This document shows positions 8,183 to 17,359 of a stretch of DNA of 64,000 nt, in pieces. A program made the position numbers and the translations under genes. The DNA is from Neisseria lisongii (lineage in GTDB: Bacteria; Pseudomonadota; Gammaproteobacteria; Burkholderiales; Neisseriaceae): positions 868,001 through 932,000 of the forward strand of contig NZ_CP116766.1 in NCBI RefSeq assembly GCF_028463985.1, given 5' to 3'. Each line of letters starts with the position of its first letter. Positions within the stretch are counted from its first letter, which is position 1. The notes below the pieces were generated by a model. It saw only the letters and a program-made list of their open reading frames with translations. It had not been told where the DNA came from and searched no databases.

Positions 8183-11100
8183 ATGACTTCTTCCTCCGCC
8201 CGCACCTTCGACCCGCTCGCGATTCCGATTGAAAGCAGCAATCTGATTGAGGCCTCTGCCGGTACCGGCAAAACCTACGGCATTGCCGCTCTGTTTACCC
8301 GCCTGATTCTGCTGGAGCAGCTCGCCGTTGATCGGATTTTGGTGGTAACGTTTACCAAAGCCGCCACTGCCGAACTGAAAACCCGCCTGCGGGCGAGGTT
8401 GGACGAGGCCTTGCAGGTTTTGGAACATGCGCCCGATGATGAGCCGTTTTCAGACGGCATCAGCGAATATTGTTGCCAACACCATGAAAACGATGAGTTT
8501 CTGCCCGCCCTGCTGCTCAAGGCTTTGGAACAGGAAAGCCGCAACCGCCTGATTGTGCGCCTGAAAGCCGCCATCAGCCGGTTTGACAATGCCGCCATTT
8601 ACACGATACACGGTTTCTGCCAGCGGGTTTTGCGGGATTATGCTTTTTTGTGCCAATCGCCGTTTGATGTGGCATTATCGGAAAACGATCAGCAGATCAA
8701 GCTGCAGGCGGCGCAGGATTTTTGGCGGCAAACCGTCAGCGGTAATCGGGAACTTGCCGGATTGGTATTCAAACACCGCTGCACGCCGGAAAGCGTGTTG
8801 GCCGAAATCCAAAGCTATGCCGCCCGCCCTTATCTTACGCCCAACCGACCCGAAAACCGGTTGAGTGAAACCCGTGCCGCTGCTGAATGCAACTGGCAAA
8901 ATATCCGGCAATCGCTGGCGGATTTAGAACAGACGTTTTGGCGCGTTCACGCTTCGCTCAACGGCAATGCCTACCGCAAGAATACGTTTGAAAAGGTATT
9001 CGCCCTGCTCGGGGAGGCTTCCGCAGCCGGCCGCCTGCCCGATGATGCTTATCTGCACGAATATTTGCCCAAATTCGCTGCCGACCGTTTGGAGGAAAAA
9101 GTCAAAAAAGGCCAAAGCCCCGACCTTGCCGCCTTTGCCAAGCTGCAAAGCCTTGCCAATCTGCAACGGGATTTGTCGGCAGTTGCCGAAGCCGAGCAAA
9201 ACGCTTTAACTGCCCTCAAACTCGATTTGCTCGAGTCGCTCAAAACGGCTTTGGCGGAACAGAAAAAATCCGGCCGCAGCCGCAGCTTCGATGATTTGCT
9301 GCTGGATGTTTATCATGCTTTGGACGGACACAATCCGCACAGCGGGCAACTGGCGCACACCATCGCCCAAAACTGGCAAGTGGCGCTGATTGACGAATTT
9401 CAGGATACTGATCCGCTGCAATACGCCGTGTTCAGCAAAATCTTTATCGGCTACCGCAACCCGCTGTTTTTGGTGGGCGACCCGAAACAGGCGATTTACA
9501 GTTTTCGGGGTGCCGATATTTACGCCTACCTGCAGGCTGCGCTCGATGCGGCGCATCACTACACGCTGGATACCAACTACCGCAGCCACAGCAAACTGAT
9601 TGGCGGCATCAATGCGCTGTTCCAACAAAAAAAACGCCCGTTTGTGCTGCCTAATATCGGTTATTCCGATGTTAAAGCCGCCCGTGCCGAAAGCCGCCTG
9701 TCGCCGCCGCAGCCCGCCATTCAAATCCGCTGGCTCAACGGCAAAAACGATGAAGTTCTGCCCAAAGATGCGCTGCGTCAGCGTGCCGCCGATTATTGCG
9801 CCAATGAAATCGCCTATGCCCTGAATGAAGCGGCGCAAGGCCGTCTGAAATTTAAAGAACGGGCTGTCTGCTCGGGCGATATTGCGGTTTTGGTGCGCAC
9901 CCATTCCGAAGGCAGCATGGTTGCCGAAGCGCTGAAAAAACGGGGCGTGCGCAGCGTATTGAACGGGCGGCAGTCGGTATTTGCCGCCGATGAGGCCAAA
10001 AGCCTTGCCTCGCTGCTGGAATTTTTTCTCGATTCAAGAAAAACCGAAGCCTTGAGTTTTGTATTGGGCGGGCCGCTGTTCGGTTACACCGCCGAACAGC
10101 TATACCGGCTCAACCACAATGAAACCCTGATTCTGCAATGGATTGCCGCTGCCGAAGCTGCATTGGTGCAATGGCAGGAACAGGGCATTTATGCTGCCAT
10201 GCAGGGCTTTGCCGGTTTTTGCGGCTTGGAAACCTCGCTGCTGAAAAAACGCAACGAACGCAGCCTGACCAATTACCACCAGCTTTTGGAGCGTTTGGCC
10301 GAAGAAGGCGAACACAACAGCCGCCCCGCCGCCCTGCACCAATGGCTGTTGGACCAAATTACCCAAGCCGCCGAAGGGCAAGTCGGAGACAACAATATCC
10401 TGCGTTTGGAAAGCGATGAAGAACTGGTTAAAATCGTTACCATGCACGCTTCCAAAGGATTGCAGTATCCATTGGTATATTGCCCTTTCGTGTGGGATGC
10501 GGCCGACAACACAGCCGGCGAATGGCAGATTATCCACCGCCAAGAAGGCAGCGAACTGCTTGCCAAAACCCAATTATCGGAAAACGATCTGACCCAGCTT
10601 GGCGACGAAGAAACCGCAGAACGCCTGCGCCTGCTGTATGTCGCCCTGACCCGTTCCGAAGAGCGGCTCACAATCTATGCCGCCGCTTTCGGCAGCAGCA
10701 AAGGCGGCCATGCCACCACAGCCGGCAATACTTTCGCCTATCTGCTCGAAGGCGGCCCCGACAGCCTGCGCAGCGATGTATGCAAAGCCTATCGGGACGA
10801 ATTGTCTGCCAACAAAGAAGCCGGTTTAACCGCCATGCTGCGGCGCAACTGGCAGCGTTTTTTAGACAAGCAATCAGCCGATAACACCGATTTTGCATTT
10901 AGCGATGAAGCCCCGCCGCAAAGCAGTTTTCAGACGGCCTCAAACGGCTCACCCAAATATCGGGCATGGCAGCCGCCGCAACGCTATTTCTCCTTTATCC
11001 GCCATACCAGCTTTACCGGCTTGGCCCGACACAGCGGCGCAGCCGCCGAACCGGAAGAAACCGCTTTGCCCGATTTGGACGAAACCGACCTGCCGCCTGC

Positions 11101-11806
11101 CGCCGATACCGACGGATACACCGACATCCACTATTTCCCGCACGGCGCACAAGCCGGCCTCTGTCTGCATGAAATGCTCGAACATGCCGACTTCAACCGC
11201 CCTGCAATTGAACAAAGCGGCAAACTGCAAGAAATTCTGCACCGCTACCGTTTTGACGAAGCATGGCTGCCGGTGATGGCCGACTTAATCGATGCCTGCC
11301 GCCAAACGCCGCTCACCGCAGGTTTTGCCTTAAACGACATCGCCCCCAAATTCCGCCTGCCCGAAATGGGTTTCACCATGTATATGCAGCAATTTTCCCT
11401 CAAAGCGCTGCAAAACTGGTTTGCCGCTTCCGACTTGCCGCCCGAATGCCGCCAAGCCGCCGAACGTCTGAATTTCAAAGACTTGCAAGGCTATCTCAAC
11501 GGCTTTATCGACATGGTACACCAAGACCCCGAAGGCAACGTGTGCATCAGCGACTACAAATCCAACAAACTGGGCAACAGCAGCGAAGCCTACACCCAAA
11601 CCGCCATGAACGCCGCCATGGCCGAACACCATTATTATTTACAGGCCTTTATCTACGCCATCGCTGTCGCCCGCTATTTCAAACAACGCCGACAGCCGCT
11701 GCACGAAGTCAATATCCGCTACATCTTCCTGCGCGGCATCGGCAGCCCCGGCAAAGGCATCTGGTCGTGGAATATCCCAGCCGAAAGCCTGCGGGAGTGG
11801 CTGTGA
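8183..11806 (+). CDS. recB: Exodeoxyribonuclease V beta subunit RecB
   Basis: 1207-residue helicase-nuclease subunit of RecBCD, which processes double-strand ends for RecA loading and degrades foreign linear DNA. Walker A at residues 24-31 (ASAGTGKT), UvrD-type motifs including VALIDEFQDTDP (about 400), VGDPKQAIYSFRG, and KIVTMHASKGLQYP. The C-terminal nuclease domain has GFIDMV (about 1107) and the catalytic DYKSNK (about 1123). Length matches the family. recC and recD are not in the window. A 140-bp gap with two DUS precedes it. In Neisseria RecBCD contributes to transformation and pilin variation (family knowledge). Confidence 0.96.
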   Translation: MTSSSARTFDPLAIPIESSNLIEASAGTGKTYGIAALFTRLILLEQLAVDRILVVTFTKAATAELKTRLRARLDEALQVLEHAPDDEPFSDGISEYCCQHHENDEFLPALLLKALEQESRNRLIVRLKAAISRFDNAAIYTIHGFCQRVLRDYAFLCQSPFDVALSENDQQIKLQAAQDFWRQTVSGNRELAGLVFKHRCTPESVLAEIQSYAARPYLTPNRPENRLSETRAAAECNWQNIRQSLADLEQTFWRVHASLNGNAYRKNTFEKVFALLGEASAAGRLPDDAYLHEYLPKFAADRLEEKVKKGQSPDLAAFAKLQSLANLQRDLSAVAEAEQNALTALKLDLLESLKTALAEQKKSGRSRSFDDLLLDVYHALDGHNPHSGQLAHTIAQNWQVALIDEFQDTDPLQYAVFSKIFIGYRNPLFLVGDPKQAIYSFRGADIYAYLQAALDAAHHYTLDTNYRSHSKLIGGINALFQQKKRPFVLPNIGYSDVKAARAESRLSPPQPAIQIRWLNGKNDEVLPKDALRQRAADYCANEIAYALNEAAQGRLKFKERAVCSGDIAVLVRTHSEGSMVAEALKKRGVRSVLNGRQSVFAADEAKSLASLLEFFLDSRKTEALSFVLGGPLFGYTAEQLYRLNHNETLILQWIAAAEAALVQWQEQGIYAAMQGFAGFCGLETSLLKKRNERSLTNYHQLLERLAEEGEHNSRPAALHQWLLDQITQAAEGQVGDNNILRLESDEELVKIVTMHASKGLQYPLVYCPFVWDAADNTAGEWQIIHRQEGSELLAKTQLSENDLTQLGDEETAERLRLLYVALTRSEERLTIYAAAFGSSKGGHATTAGNTFAYLLEGGPDSLRSDVCKAYRDELSANKEAGLTAMLRRNWQRFLDKQSADNTDFAFSDEAPPQSSFQTASNGSPKYRAWQPPQRYFSFIRHTSFTGLARHSGAAAEPEETALPDLDETDLPPAADTDGYTDIHYFPHGAQAGLCLHEMLEHADFNRPAIEQSGKLQEILHRYRFDEAWLPVMADLIDACRQTPLTAGFALNDIAPKFRLPEMGFTMYMQQFSLKALQNWFAASDLPPECRQAAERLNFKDLQGYLNGFIDMVHQDPEGNVCISDYKSNKLGNSSEAYTQTAMNAAMAEHHYYLQAFIYAIAVARYFKQRRQPLHEVNIRYIFLRGIGSPGKGIWSWNIPAESLREWL

Positions 11807-11846
11807 TGCAGGGCATAAAGTGAATTCACAATCGTGAAATAAGAAT

Positions 11847-11894
11847 AAAGCAAAGGCCGTCTGAAAACCATGATTTTCAGACGGCCTTTGCTTT
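11847..11894 (+). terminator. DUS-pair terminator after recB
   Basis: Inverted pair of AGGCCGTCTGAAAA extended by AAAGCAA on both sides, giving a 21-bp stem with a six-base loop. It lies 40 bases after the recB stop. Confidence 0.85.
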
Positions 11895-11915
11895 ATACTC
11901 AAACACTTATTTCAT

Positions 11916-11945
11916 AAAAAAACGCCACATTTCTGTGGCGTTTTA
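11916..11945 (-). terminator. Terminator of the cmk-rpsA-ihfB operon
   Basis: On the minus strand AACGCCACA-GAA-TGTGGCGTT is followed by a T run, 13 bases past the ihfB stop: a classical Rho-independent terminator without DUS. Confidence 0.88.
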
Positions 11946-11958
11946 TCACTCAATCGAT

Positions 11959-12273
11959 TCAGTTGGCATTTTCTTGCAACGACATATCGACACGTTCCCG
12001 CAATTCTTTACCCGGTTTGAAGTGTGGAACGTATTTTTCAGGTACTTCCACACGAGCGCCGGTTTTGGGGTTGCGGCCGATACGAGCCGGTCTGTGGTTC
12101 AGATCGAAGCTGCCGAAGCCTCGGATTTCGATCCGTTGGCCTCGTGCCAGCGAGCGGGTCATGGTGTCAACCAAGACTTTTACGCTGTACTCAACATCTT
12201 TCGCCATCAGATGATTGCCGTTTTTTTCGGCAAATACTTCTGCCAAGCGAACCATCAATTCAGACTTAGTCAT
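11959..12273 (-). CDS. ihfB: Integration host factor subunit beta
   Basis: 104-residue DNA-bending protein, partner of IhfA in the IHF heterodimer. It opens with MTKSELMVRLAEVF, carries the DNABII signature IRGFGSFDLNHRPARIGRNP (about 47-66) and the GRNPKTG beta-arm with the intercalating proline. Length fits IhfB rather than HU (about 90). It starts 10 bases after the rpsA stop, in the usual proteobacterial order rpsA-ihfB, which supports the beta-subunit call. Confidence 0.96.
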   Translation of the reverse strand: MTKSELMVRLAEVFAEKNGNHLMAKDVEYSVKVLVDTMTRSLARGQRIEIRGFGSFDLNHRPARIGRNPKTGARVEVPEKYVPHFKPGKELRERVDMSLQENAN

Positions 12274-12283
12274 GTCTGCAACC

Positions 12284-13969
12284 TTATTCTTGGTCGCCGG
12301 ACAGTTTGGCTTTCAGCAAGTCGCCCAAGCTGGTAGTACCGGCGTTGGCGGTTGCGGCAGCGTTCACTGAATTCAGAGCGTCGCGGTTTTCTTTGGCATC
12401 CTTAGCTTTAACAGACAGGCGGATGCTGCGGTTTTTGCGATCAACGGTCGCAATAACGGCTTCTACTTCGTCGCCTTCTTTTACCACGTTGCGCAGGTCT
12501 TCTACACGCTCGCTGGACCATTCGGCTGCAGGCAGGTAGGCTTCTACTTCTTCAGACAGAGCAACTACGGCACCTTTGGCATCTACTGATTTCACAGTAC
12601 CTTTAACCAGTGAACCTTTGTCGTTTACGCTGATAAAGTTGCCGAACGGATCGCCTTCCAGCTGTTTGATACCCAAAGAGATGCGTTCTTTATCAACGTC
12701 GATTGCCAATACAACGGCTTCAACTTCTTCGCCTTTTTTGTATTTGCGTACGGCTTCTTCGCCGGCTTCGGTCCAAGACAGGTCAGACAAGTGTACCAAG
12801 CCGTCGATACCACCAGGCAGGCCTACGAATACGCCGAAGTCGGTGATGGATTTAACTGCGCCGGAGATTTTGTCGCCTTTGTTGTGGTTGGCGGCAAATT
12901 CTTCCCAAGGATTGGCTTGGCATTGTTTCATGCCCAAAGAGATACGGCGGCGGTCTTCATCGATTTCCAGAATCATGACTTCTACTTCGTCGCCCAGTTG
13001 AACCACTTTGCTTGGGTGTACGTTTTTGTTGGTCCAGTCCATTTCGGAAACGTGTACCAAACCTTCGATGCCTTGTTCGATTTCTACGAATGCACCGTAA
13101 TCGGTCAGGTTGGATACTTTACCGAACAGGCGGGTGCTTTGCGGATAGCGGCGGGTCAGGCCGTTCCATGGGTCTTCGCCCAGTTGTTTCATACCCAGAG
13201 AAACACGTTGTTTTTCTTGGTCGAATTTCAATACTTTGGCTTCTACTTCTTGACCGACTTCCAACACTTCGCTTGGGTGTTTCACACGGCGCCATGCCAG
13301 ATCGGTGATGTGCAGCAGGCCGTCGATGCCGCCCAAATCAACGAATGCACCGTAATCGGTGATGTTTTTAACGATGCCTTTAACCACTGCGCCTTCTTGC
13401 AGGTTTTCCAGCAGGGCTTTGCGTTCTTCGCCCAGAGTGGCTTCCAGAACGGCACGGCGCGATACGACAACGTTGTTGCGTTTTTTGTCCAGTTTGATGA
13501 CTTTGAATTCGATTTCTTTGCCTTCAAAGTGTGAAGTGTCTTTCACGGGACGTACATCAACCAGCGAACCCGGCAGGAAGGCGCGGATGCTGTTGATCAT
13601 TACAGTCAGACCGCCTTTTACTTTGCCGTTAATCACGCCGGACAGGATGTCGCCGTTTTCCATTGCTTCTTCCAAAGCAATCCAGTCGGCGGCACGTTTG
13701 GCTTTTTCGCGGGACAGTTTGGTTTCGCCGAAGCCGTTTTCAACAGATTCGATGGTTACGGTTACGAAATCGCCTACTTTAACTTCAATCTCGCCCTGAG
13801 CGTTTTTGAATTCAGCTACGTCAATCAGAGATTCTGATTTCAGACCTGCGTTTACAGTAACGAAGTTTTGATCGATTGCCACTACTTCAGCGGTAATCAC
13901 TTCACCTGGGTTCATTTCTTGCAGGGTGAAGCTTTCTTCCAATAACTGGGCAAAATTTTCCATAGTCAT
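12284..13969 (-). CDS. rpsA: 30S ribosomal protein S1
   Basis: 561-residue RNA-binding ribosomal protein needed for translation initiation on structured mRNAs. Six S1 (OB-fold) repeats are visible, for example ITDYGAFVDLGGIDGLLHITD (third), LTDYGAFVEIEQGIEGLVHVS (fourth) and ITDFGVFVGLPGGIDGLVHLS (fifth). Length equals E. coli S1 (557) closely. The start MTMENF has AAAAGAG upstream at proper spacing; a second ATG two codons on is possible. Flanked by cmk upstream and ihfB downstream. Confidence 0.97.
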   Translation of the reverse strand: MTMENFAQLLEESFTLQEMNPGEVITAEVVAIDQNFVTVNAGLKSESLIDVAEFKNAQGEIEVKVGDFVTVTIESVENGFGETKLSREKAKRAADWIALEEAMENGDILSGVINGKVKGGLTVMINSIRAFLPGSLVDVRPVKDTSHFEGKEIEFKVIKLDKKRNNVVVSRRAVLEATLGEERKALLENLQEGAVVKGIVKNITDYGAFVDLGGIDGLLHITDLAWRRVKHPSEVLEVGQEVEAKVLKFDQEKQRVSLGMKQLGEDPWNGLTRRYPQSTRLFGKVSNLTDYGAFVEIEQGIEGLVHVSEMDWTNKNVHPSKVVQLGDEVEVMILEIDEDRRRISLGMKQCQANPWEEFAANHNKGDKISGAVKSITDFGVFVGLPGGIDGLVHLSDLSWTEAGEEAVRKYKKGEEVEAVVLAIDVDKERISLGIKQLEGDPFGNFISVNDKGSLVKGTVKSVDAKGAVVALSEEVEAYLPAAEWSSERVEDLRNVVKEGDEVEAVIATVDRKNRSIRLSVKAKDAKENRDALNSVNAAATANAGTTSLGDLLKAKLSGDQE

Positions 13970-14141
13970 AATTACTCTTTTCGGTACACCGCCAAGGGGT
14001 GCGGGTTGGGTTGCTGAAAATCTGCCGCCCTTGGCGCAGCAGACAAATTTTTAAAACATATTCAAATAAAACCGCCAATCTGATTTGGCGAAGCCTTTTA
14101 TTTCGATATGCTTATTTAGTTTAATCCAAGTATAAACAGCA

Positions 14142-14181
14142 TTTTCAGACGGCCTACGCCGATTTGTAGGCCGTCTGAAAA
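14142..14181 (-). terminator. DUS-pair hairpin between cmk and rpsA
   Basis: Inverted AG-DUS pair (CAGACGGCCTAC ... GTAGGCCGTCTG) 26 bases after the cmk stop. It suggests that cmk ends here and that rpsA-ihfB is also driven by its own promoter in 13970-14141. Confidence 0.75.
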
Positions 14182-14207
14182 GCAACGGGGGAATTATACA
14201 GGATTTT

Positions 14208-14867
14208 TCACACTTTGCTATACCAATCAAGCACTTTTTTTACACTTTCTTCGATACCCAAATCGGTGGTGTCCAATAACAGTGCATCGGGAAGCTGCTG
14301 CAAAGGGGCAACGGCACGGCGGCGGTCGGCTTCGTCCCGTGCTTCGATGTCGGACAAAATGCGGTCAAACGCCACGCCTTCGCAAGGCAAACCGAGCTGT
14401 TTTGCCCGCCGTTCGGCACGCACCTGCGCACTGGCGGTCAGAAAAATTTTCAGTGCAGCTTCGGGGAACACCACCGAACCCATGTCCCTGCCGTCGCCGA
14501 CCAAGCCTTTATCGCCGAGAAAATCCCGTTGCCGCTGCAATAATGCGGCACGCACTTTCGGCAACTGTGCCACGGCGGATGCGCCCATGCCGATAGCTTC
14601 GGTACGGATGGCTTCGGAAACGTCTTGCCCGTCCAGCCAAATGCTGCCGTCTTTAAATTCGGCGGGCAAGCGTTCTGCCAAAGCGGCAACGGCGGCTTCG
14701 TCATGCCATTCGGCGTGTTGCTGTTGGGCATAGAGTGCGGTCAGGCGGTAGAGTGCGCCGGAGTCGAGATAATCAAATCCCAATGCCGCCGCTACTCTGG
14801 AAGCGACCGTGCCTTTGCCCGATGCGCTCGGGCCGTCGATGGCGATGACTTTTTGTTTGACAGACAT
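14208..14867 (-). CDS. cmk: Cytidylate kinase
   Basis: 219-residue nucleoside monophosphate kinase that phosphorylates CMP and dCMP with ATP. The P-loop IDGPSASGKGTVA spans residues 10-22. The CMP-binding region includes SGALYRLTALYA (about 37) and GRDMGSVVFPEA (about 125); the LID arginines are in EARDEADRRRAVAPL (about 173-187). Length matches the family (about 220-227). First gene of the cmk-rpsA-ihfB group. Confidence 0.96.
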   Translation of the reverse strand: MSVKQKVIAIDGPSASGKGTVASRVAAALGFDYLDSGALYRLTALYAQQQHAEWHDEAAVAALAERLPAEFKDGSIWLDGQDVSEAIRTEAIGMGASAVAQLPKVRAALLQRQRDFLGDKGLVGDGRDMGSVVFPEAALKIFLTASAQVRAERRAKQLGLPCEGVAFDRILSDIEARDEADRRRAVAPLQQLPDALLLDTTDLGIEESVKKVLDWYSKV

Positions 14868-15070
14868 CTTTCATTCCTCGGTAATGATTTGGCGCTTATT
14901 TTAGCAGAGTATCGCCCGAATGCAGAACCTTGCTGCCGTGAAACCAGCCTGAACTGCCCTATTTCCTTTTCACCCGTTTTCAGACGGCCTTACCGGTTTG
15001 CGGTCTGACAAAACCTTGAGATTAACGGTATAATCCGAGCGTTTATTAAACAATTATAACGGAATTTAAC

Positions 15071-16291
15071 ATGCAACAACTCAAATTAGCCATTTCGGGC
15101 GCACAAATTTTATTTGTCGCCTTTGGTGCAATGGTGCTGGTGCCGCTGCTGACCGGTCTCAATCCGGCCCTTGCCCTGCTTGGCGCAGGTATCGGCACTC
15201 TATTGTTCCAACTGCTGACCAAACGTAAAGTGCCGATTTTTTTAGGCTCGTCTTTTGCCTTTATCGCACCGATTATTTATTCCATCGGCGAATGGGGGCT
15301 GCCGTCCACCATGTTCGGCCTGTTTGCCGCCGGTTTTATGTATTTTGTGTTTGCCGCACTGATTAAATGGCGGGGCTTGGGCGCAGTGCATAAATTATTG
15401 CCGCCGGTGGTGATCGGACCGGTGATTATGGTAATCGGTTTGTCGGTTGCGGGCGCAGCCAGCCAGATGGCGATGGGTCTGTCGGGCGGCAAACAGGTTA
15501 TCGAATACGGCGACTCGCTGATTCTTGCCGGATTTACCTTTGCCGTAACCGTGATTGTGTCGGTATTTGGTAGCAAAATGATGAAGCTGATTCCGATTTT
15601 AATCGGCGTAGCATCCGGCTATATTCTGGCGTGGATGATGGGCTTGGTGGACACTTCCGGCATTGCCAACGCCCCGTGGTTTGCCGTGCCGCATTTTGAA
15701 ACGCCACAGGTAAACTGGCAAGCGGCACTGTTTATGCTGCCCGTGGCGATTGCACCAGCCATCGAACACATCGGCGGCGTGATGGCCATCGGCAATGTAA
15801 CCGGAAAAGATTACGCCAAAGACCCCGGTTTGGACAAAACCCTCGCCGGCGACGGCTTAGGCGTGTGCGTTGCCGGTTTGATCGGCGGCCCGCCGGTAAC
15901 CACTTACGGCGAGGTAACCGGTGCCGTGATGATTACCAAAAACAGCAACCCGAAAATCATGACTTGGGCGGCGATTTTTGCCATCTGCATGGCGTTTTTC
16001 GGCAAATTCAACGCCTTTTTGGCCTCCATTCCGCTACCGGTAATGGGCGGCATTATGATTCTGCTGTTCGGCACCATCGCCTCTTTGGGCATGAAAACCC
16101 TGATTGATGCCAAAGTCGATTTGATGCAGCCGAAAAATCTGGTAATCGTCAGCTCGGTATTGACCACCGGTGTCGGCGGCATGATTATCAAAGTCGGCAC
16201 CCTCAGCTTTGCCGGCGTAGGCCTGTGCGCCGTATTGGCAATTATTCTGAACTGGGTATTGCCAACTCCGAAAATCGATTCCGCCGAATAG
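15071..16291 (+). CDS. uraA: Uracil permease (NCS2 / nucleobase-cation symporter 2 family)
   Basis: 406-residue inner-membrane protein with about 14 hydrophobic segments. It contains the NCS2 features GSSFAFIAPI (TM3 half-helix), IEHIGGVMAIGNVTGKDY (about 238-255, with the substrate-binding Glu) and GGPPVTTYGEVTGA (TM10 signature). The H-x-GG/TTYGE pattern favours uracil over xanthine/urate. Monocistronic: promoter region upstream and a DUS-pair terminator downstream. Start has ACGGAA as ribosome-binding site. Confidence 0.92.
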   Translation: MQQLKLAISGAQILFVAFGAMVLVPLLTGLNPALALLGAGIGTLLFQLLTKRKVPIFLGSSFAFIAPIIYSIGEWGLPSTMFGLFAAGFMYFVFAALIKWRGLGAVHKLLPPVVIGPVIMVIGLSVAGAASQMAMGLSGGKQVIEYGDSLILAGFTFAVTVIVSVFGSKMMKLIPILIGVASGYILAWMMGLVDTSGIANAPWFAVPHFETPQVNWQAALFMLPVAIAPAIEHIGGVMAIGNVTGKDYAKDPGLDKTLAGDGLGVCVAGLIGGPPVTTYGEVTGAVMITKNSNPKIMTWAAIFAICMAFFGKFNAFLASIPLPVMGGIMILLFGTIASLGMKTLIDAKVDLMQPKNLVIVSSVLTTGVGGMIIKVGTLSFAGVGLCAVLAIILNWVLPTPKIDSAE

Positions 16292-16305
16292 TCCGCAGTA
16301 ATCAA

Positions 16306-16352
16306 AACCAACAAGCCGTCTGAAAATGCAGTTTTCAGACGGCTTGTTGGTT
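16306..16352 (+). terminator. DUS-pair terminator after uraA
   Basis: AACCAACAAGCCGTCTGAAA and its inverted copy around the loop TGCAG: about 20 bp of perfect stem. The DUS here is the AA-GCC variant rather than AG-GCC. Confidence 0.88.
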
Positions 16353-16370
16353 GTCTATAACAGATATATA

Positions 16371-16536
16371 GTGAATTAATCGAAAAAATATGACACCGAA
16401 GCGAGCCGCTCTTCCCCCTAGCCCCTTCCCGCCAGCGGGACGGGGAGCGGTGTGCAGATGGTGCAACTTAGCCTGTTGCCATACATATTTGTACAGAAAA
16501 TTCGGTGTTTTAACTAAAGTGAATCCACGATATAAA
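16371..16536. repeat. Interspersed repeat with TATAGTGAATT end, related to 45338-45460
   Basis: Between uraA and the DUF4230 gene lies a non-coding stretch starting TATAGTGAATTAATC and ending AAGTGAATCCACGATATA. Its core (CTCTTCCCCCTAGCCCC, CGGGGAGCGG, GGTGCAACTT) is recognisably related to the core of 45338-45425 (CTCTTTCCCCTAACTCC, GGCGGGGAACAGG, GGTGGCACAACTTGTTACCC). A dispersed neisserial repeat is the simplest reading. Confidence 0.5.
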
Positions 16537-16537
16537 T

Positions 16538-17134
16538 CTAAAACCGACACGCCGGAACAGCGGCGGGATATACCGACACTTTGGTCTGCGTTAAGGCAAA
16601 CAGGTTTTCCAACTGGTTTTGCGCCTGACGGTTGGCGCTGCCGAGAATATCGGCACGACAGGCATTGTCGAGAACCTGTCGGCGTGCCTGCTGCTGCACG
16701 CTTTGAAACAGCGATTTGTCGGGCGGCAACAGATTAAATGTTCCGGTTTGAATATCGTACACTTCGATGTTTTCCAAATCCACGCTGAGAATTTCCACGG
16801 GCGGCAAGCTGATGAGGATTTTGTCGTCCACGATATGGATATTTTGCGCCGTGAGCTTGTCCAAATCCAAGCCTGCCAACACTTTGCCCCGCACGATAAA
16901 CAGCCCGTTTTCCTTATCCTGCCATAATTTCCGCCAATCGCCTTTTTTCTCGGTACGGATAATGGTGTCGATATAGAATGCCGTACTTTCCAAACGGTTC
17001 ATCTGCCGAATCTGCGTTACCACACCTTCGCGCGAAATCATCTGCGTATCGCTGCGCTGCTGATACAGCCACGCCCCCAGCGCACCTGCACCGCACAGCA
17101 GCAACGCCGCCAAAATTCGGAATCCGGTTTTCAT
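16538..17134 (-). CDS. DUF4230 family membrane-anchored protein
   Basis: 198 residues. Residues 1-24 are a hydrophobic anchor or uncleaved signal (KTGFRILAALLLCGAGALGA), so the rest probably faces the periplasm. The body has the DUF4230 pattern: QIRQMNRLEST, GKVLAGLDLDKL, ILISLPPVEILSVDLENIEVYD, then a Gln/Ala-rich helix and VSVYPAAVPACRF. No catalytic motif is seen and the function of the family is unknown. The last residues fall at the edge of the interspersed repeat at 16371-16536. Transcribed away from ribB. Confidence 0.75.
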   Translation of the reverse strand: MKTGFRILAALLLCGAGALGAWLYQQRSDTQMISREGVVTQIRQMNRLESTAFYIDTIIRTEKKGDWRKLWQDKENGLFIVRGKVLAGLDLDKLTAQNIHIVDDKILISLPPVEILSVDLENIEVYDIQTGTFNLLPPDKSLFQSVQQQARRQVLDNACRADILGSANRQAQNQLENLFALTQTKVSVYPAAVPACRF

Positions 17135-17207
17135 CGGTTTGAGCCTTTGATTTGATTTGTTTGGATTAAACTATATATTGGCAAACAGAGCCGCTTTCAA
17201 GACAACA

Positions 17208-17247
17208 GGCCGTCTGAAAAACGGACAACGCAAATTTCAGACGGCCT
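17208..17247. promoter_or_regulatory. Inverted AG-DUS pair in a divergent promoter region
   Basis: AGGCCGTCTGAAAA and its inverted copy flank a 15-base loop between the DUF4230 start (17134) and ribB (17360). Both genes are transcribed away from it, so it cannot be their terminator; it may simply be an uptake site or insulate the two transcripts. Confidence 0.5.
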
Positions 17248-17260
17248 TGCAATACTAAAA

Positions 17261-17315
17261 TTACCAAAAAGTAATTACCCGATATCCGCCAATTTGAAAG
17301 TTTGCTTTTTGGTAA
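17261..17315. promoter_or_regulatory. Inverted repeat upstream of HTH-RibB (possible operator)
   Basis: TTACCAAAAAG at 17261 is repeated in perfect inverted form CTTTTTGGTAA at 17305, with 33 bases between. The right arm is 44 bases before the ATG at 17360. The same segment contains the palindrome GTAATTAC. Because the downstream protein begins with a helix-turn-helix-like domain, an operator role is plausible but unproven. Confidence 0.4.
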
Positions 17316-17359
17316 ACTCAGGCATACAATCGCTGTTGTCCTTTTGCAAAAAGAAACCG

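Noticed and set aside
17208..17359. FMN riboswitch upstream of ribB
   Set aside because: The conserved FMN-aptamer segments were not found; only a DUS pair and an inverted repeat are present.
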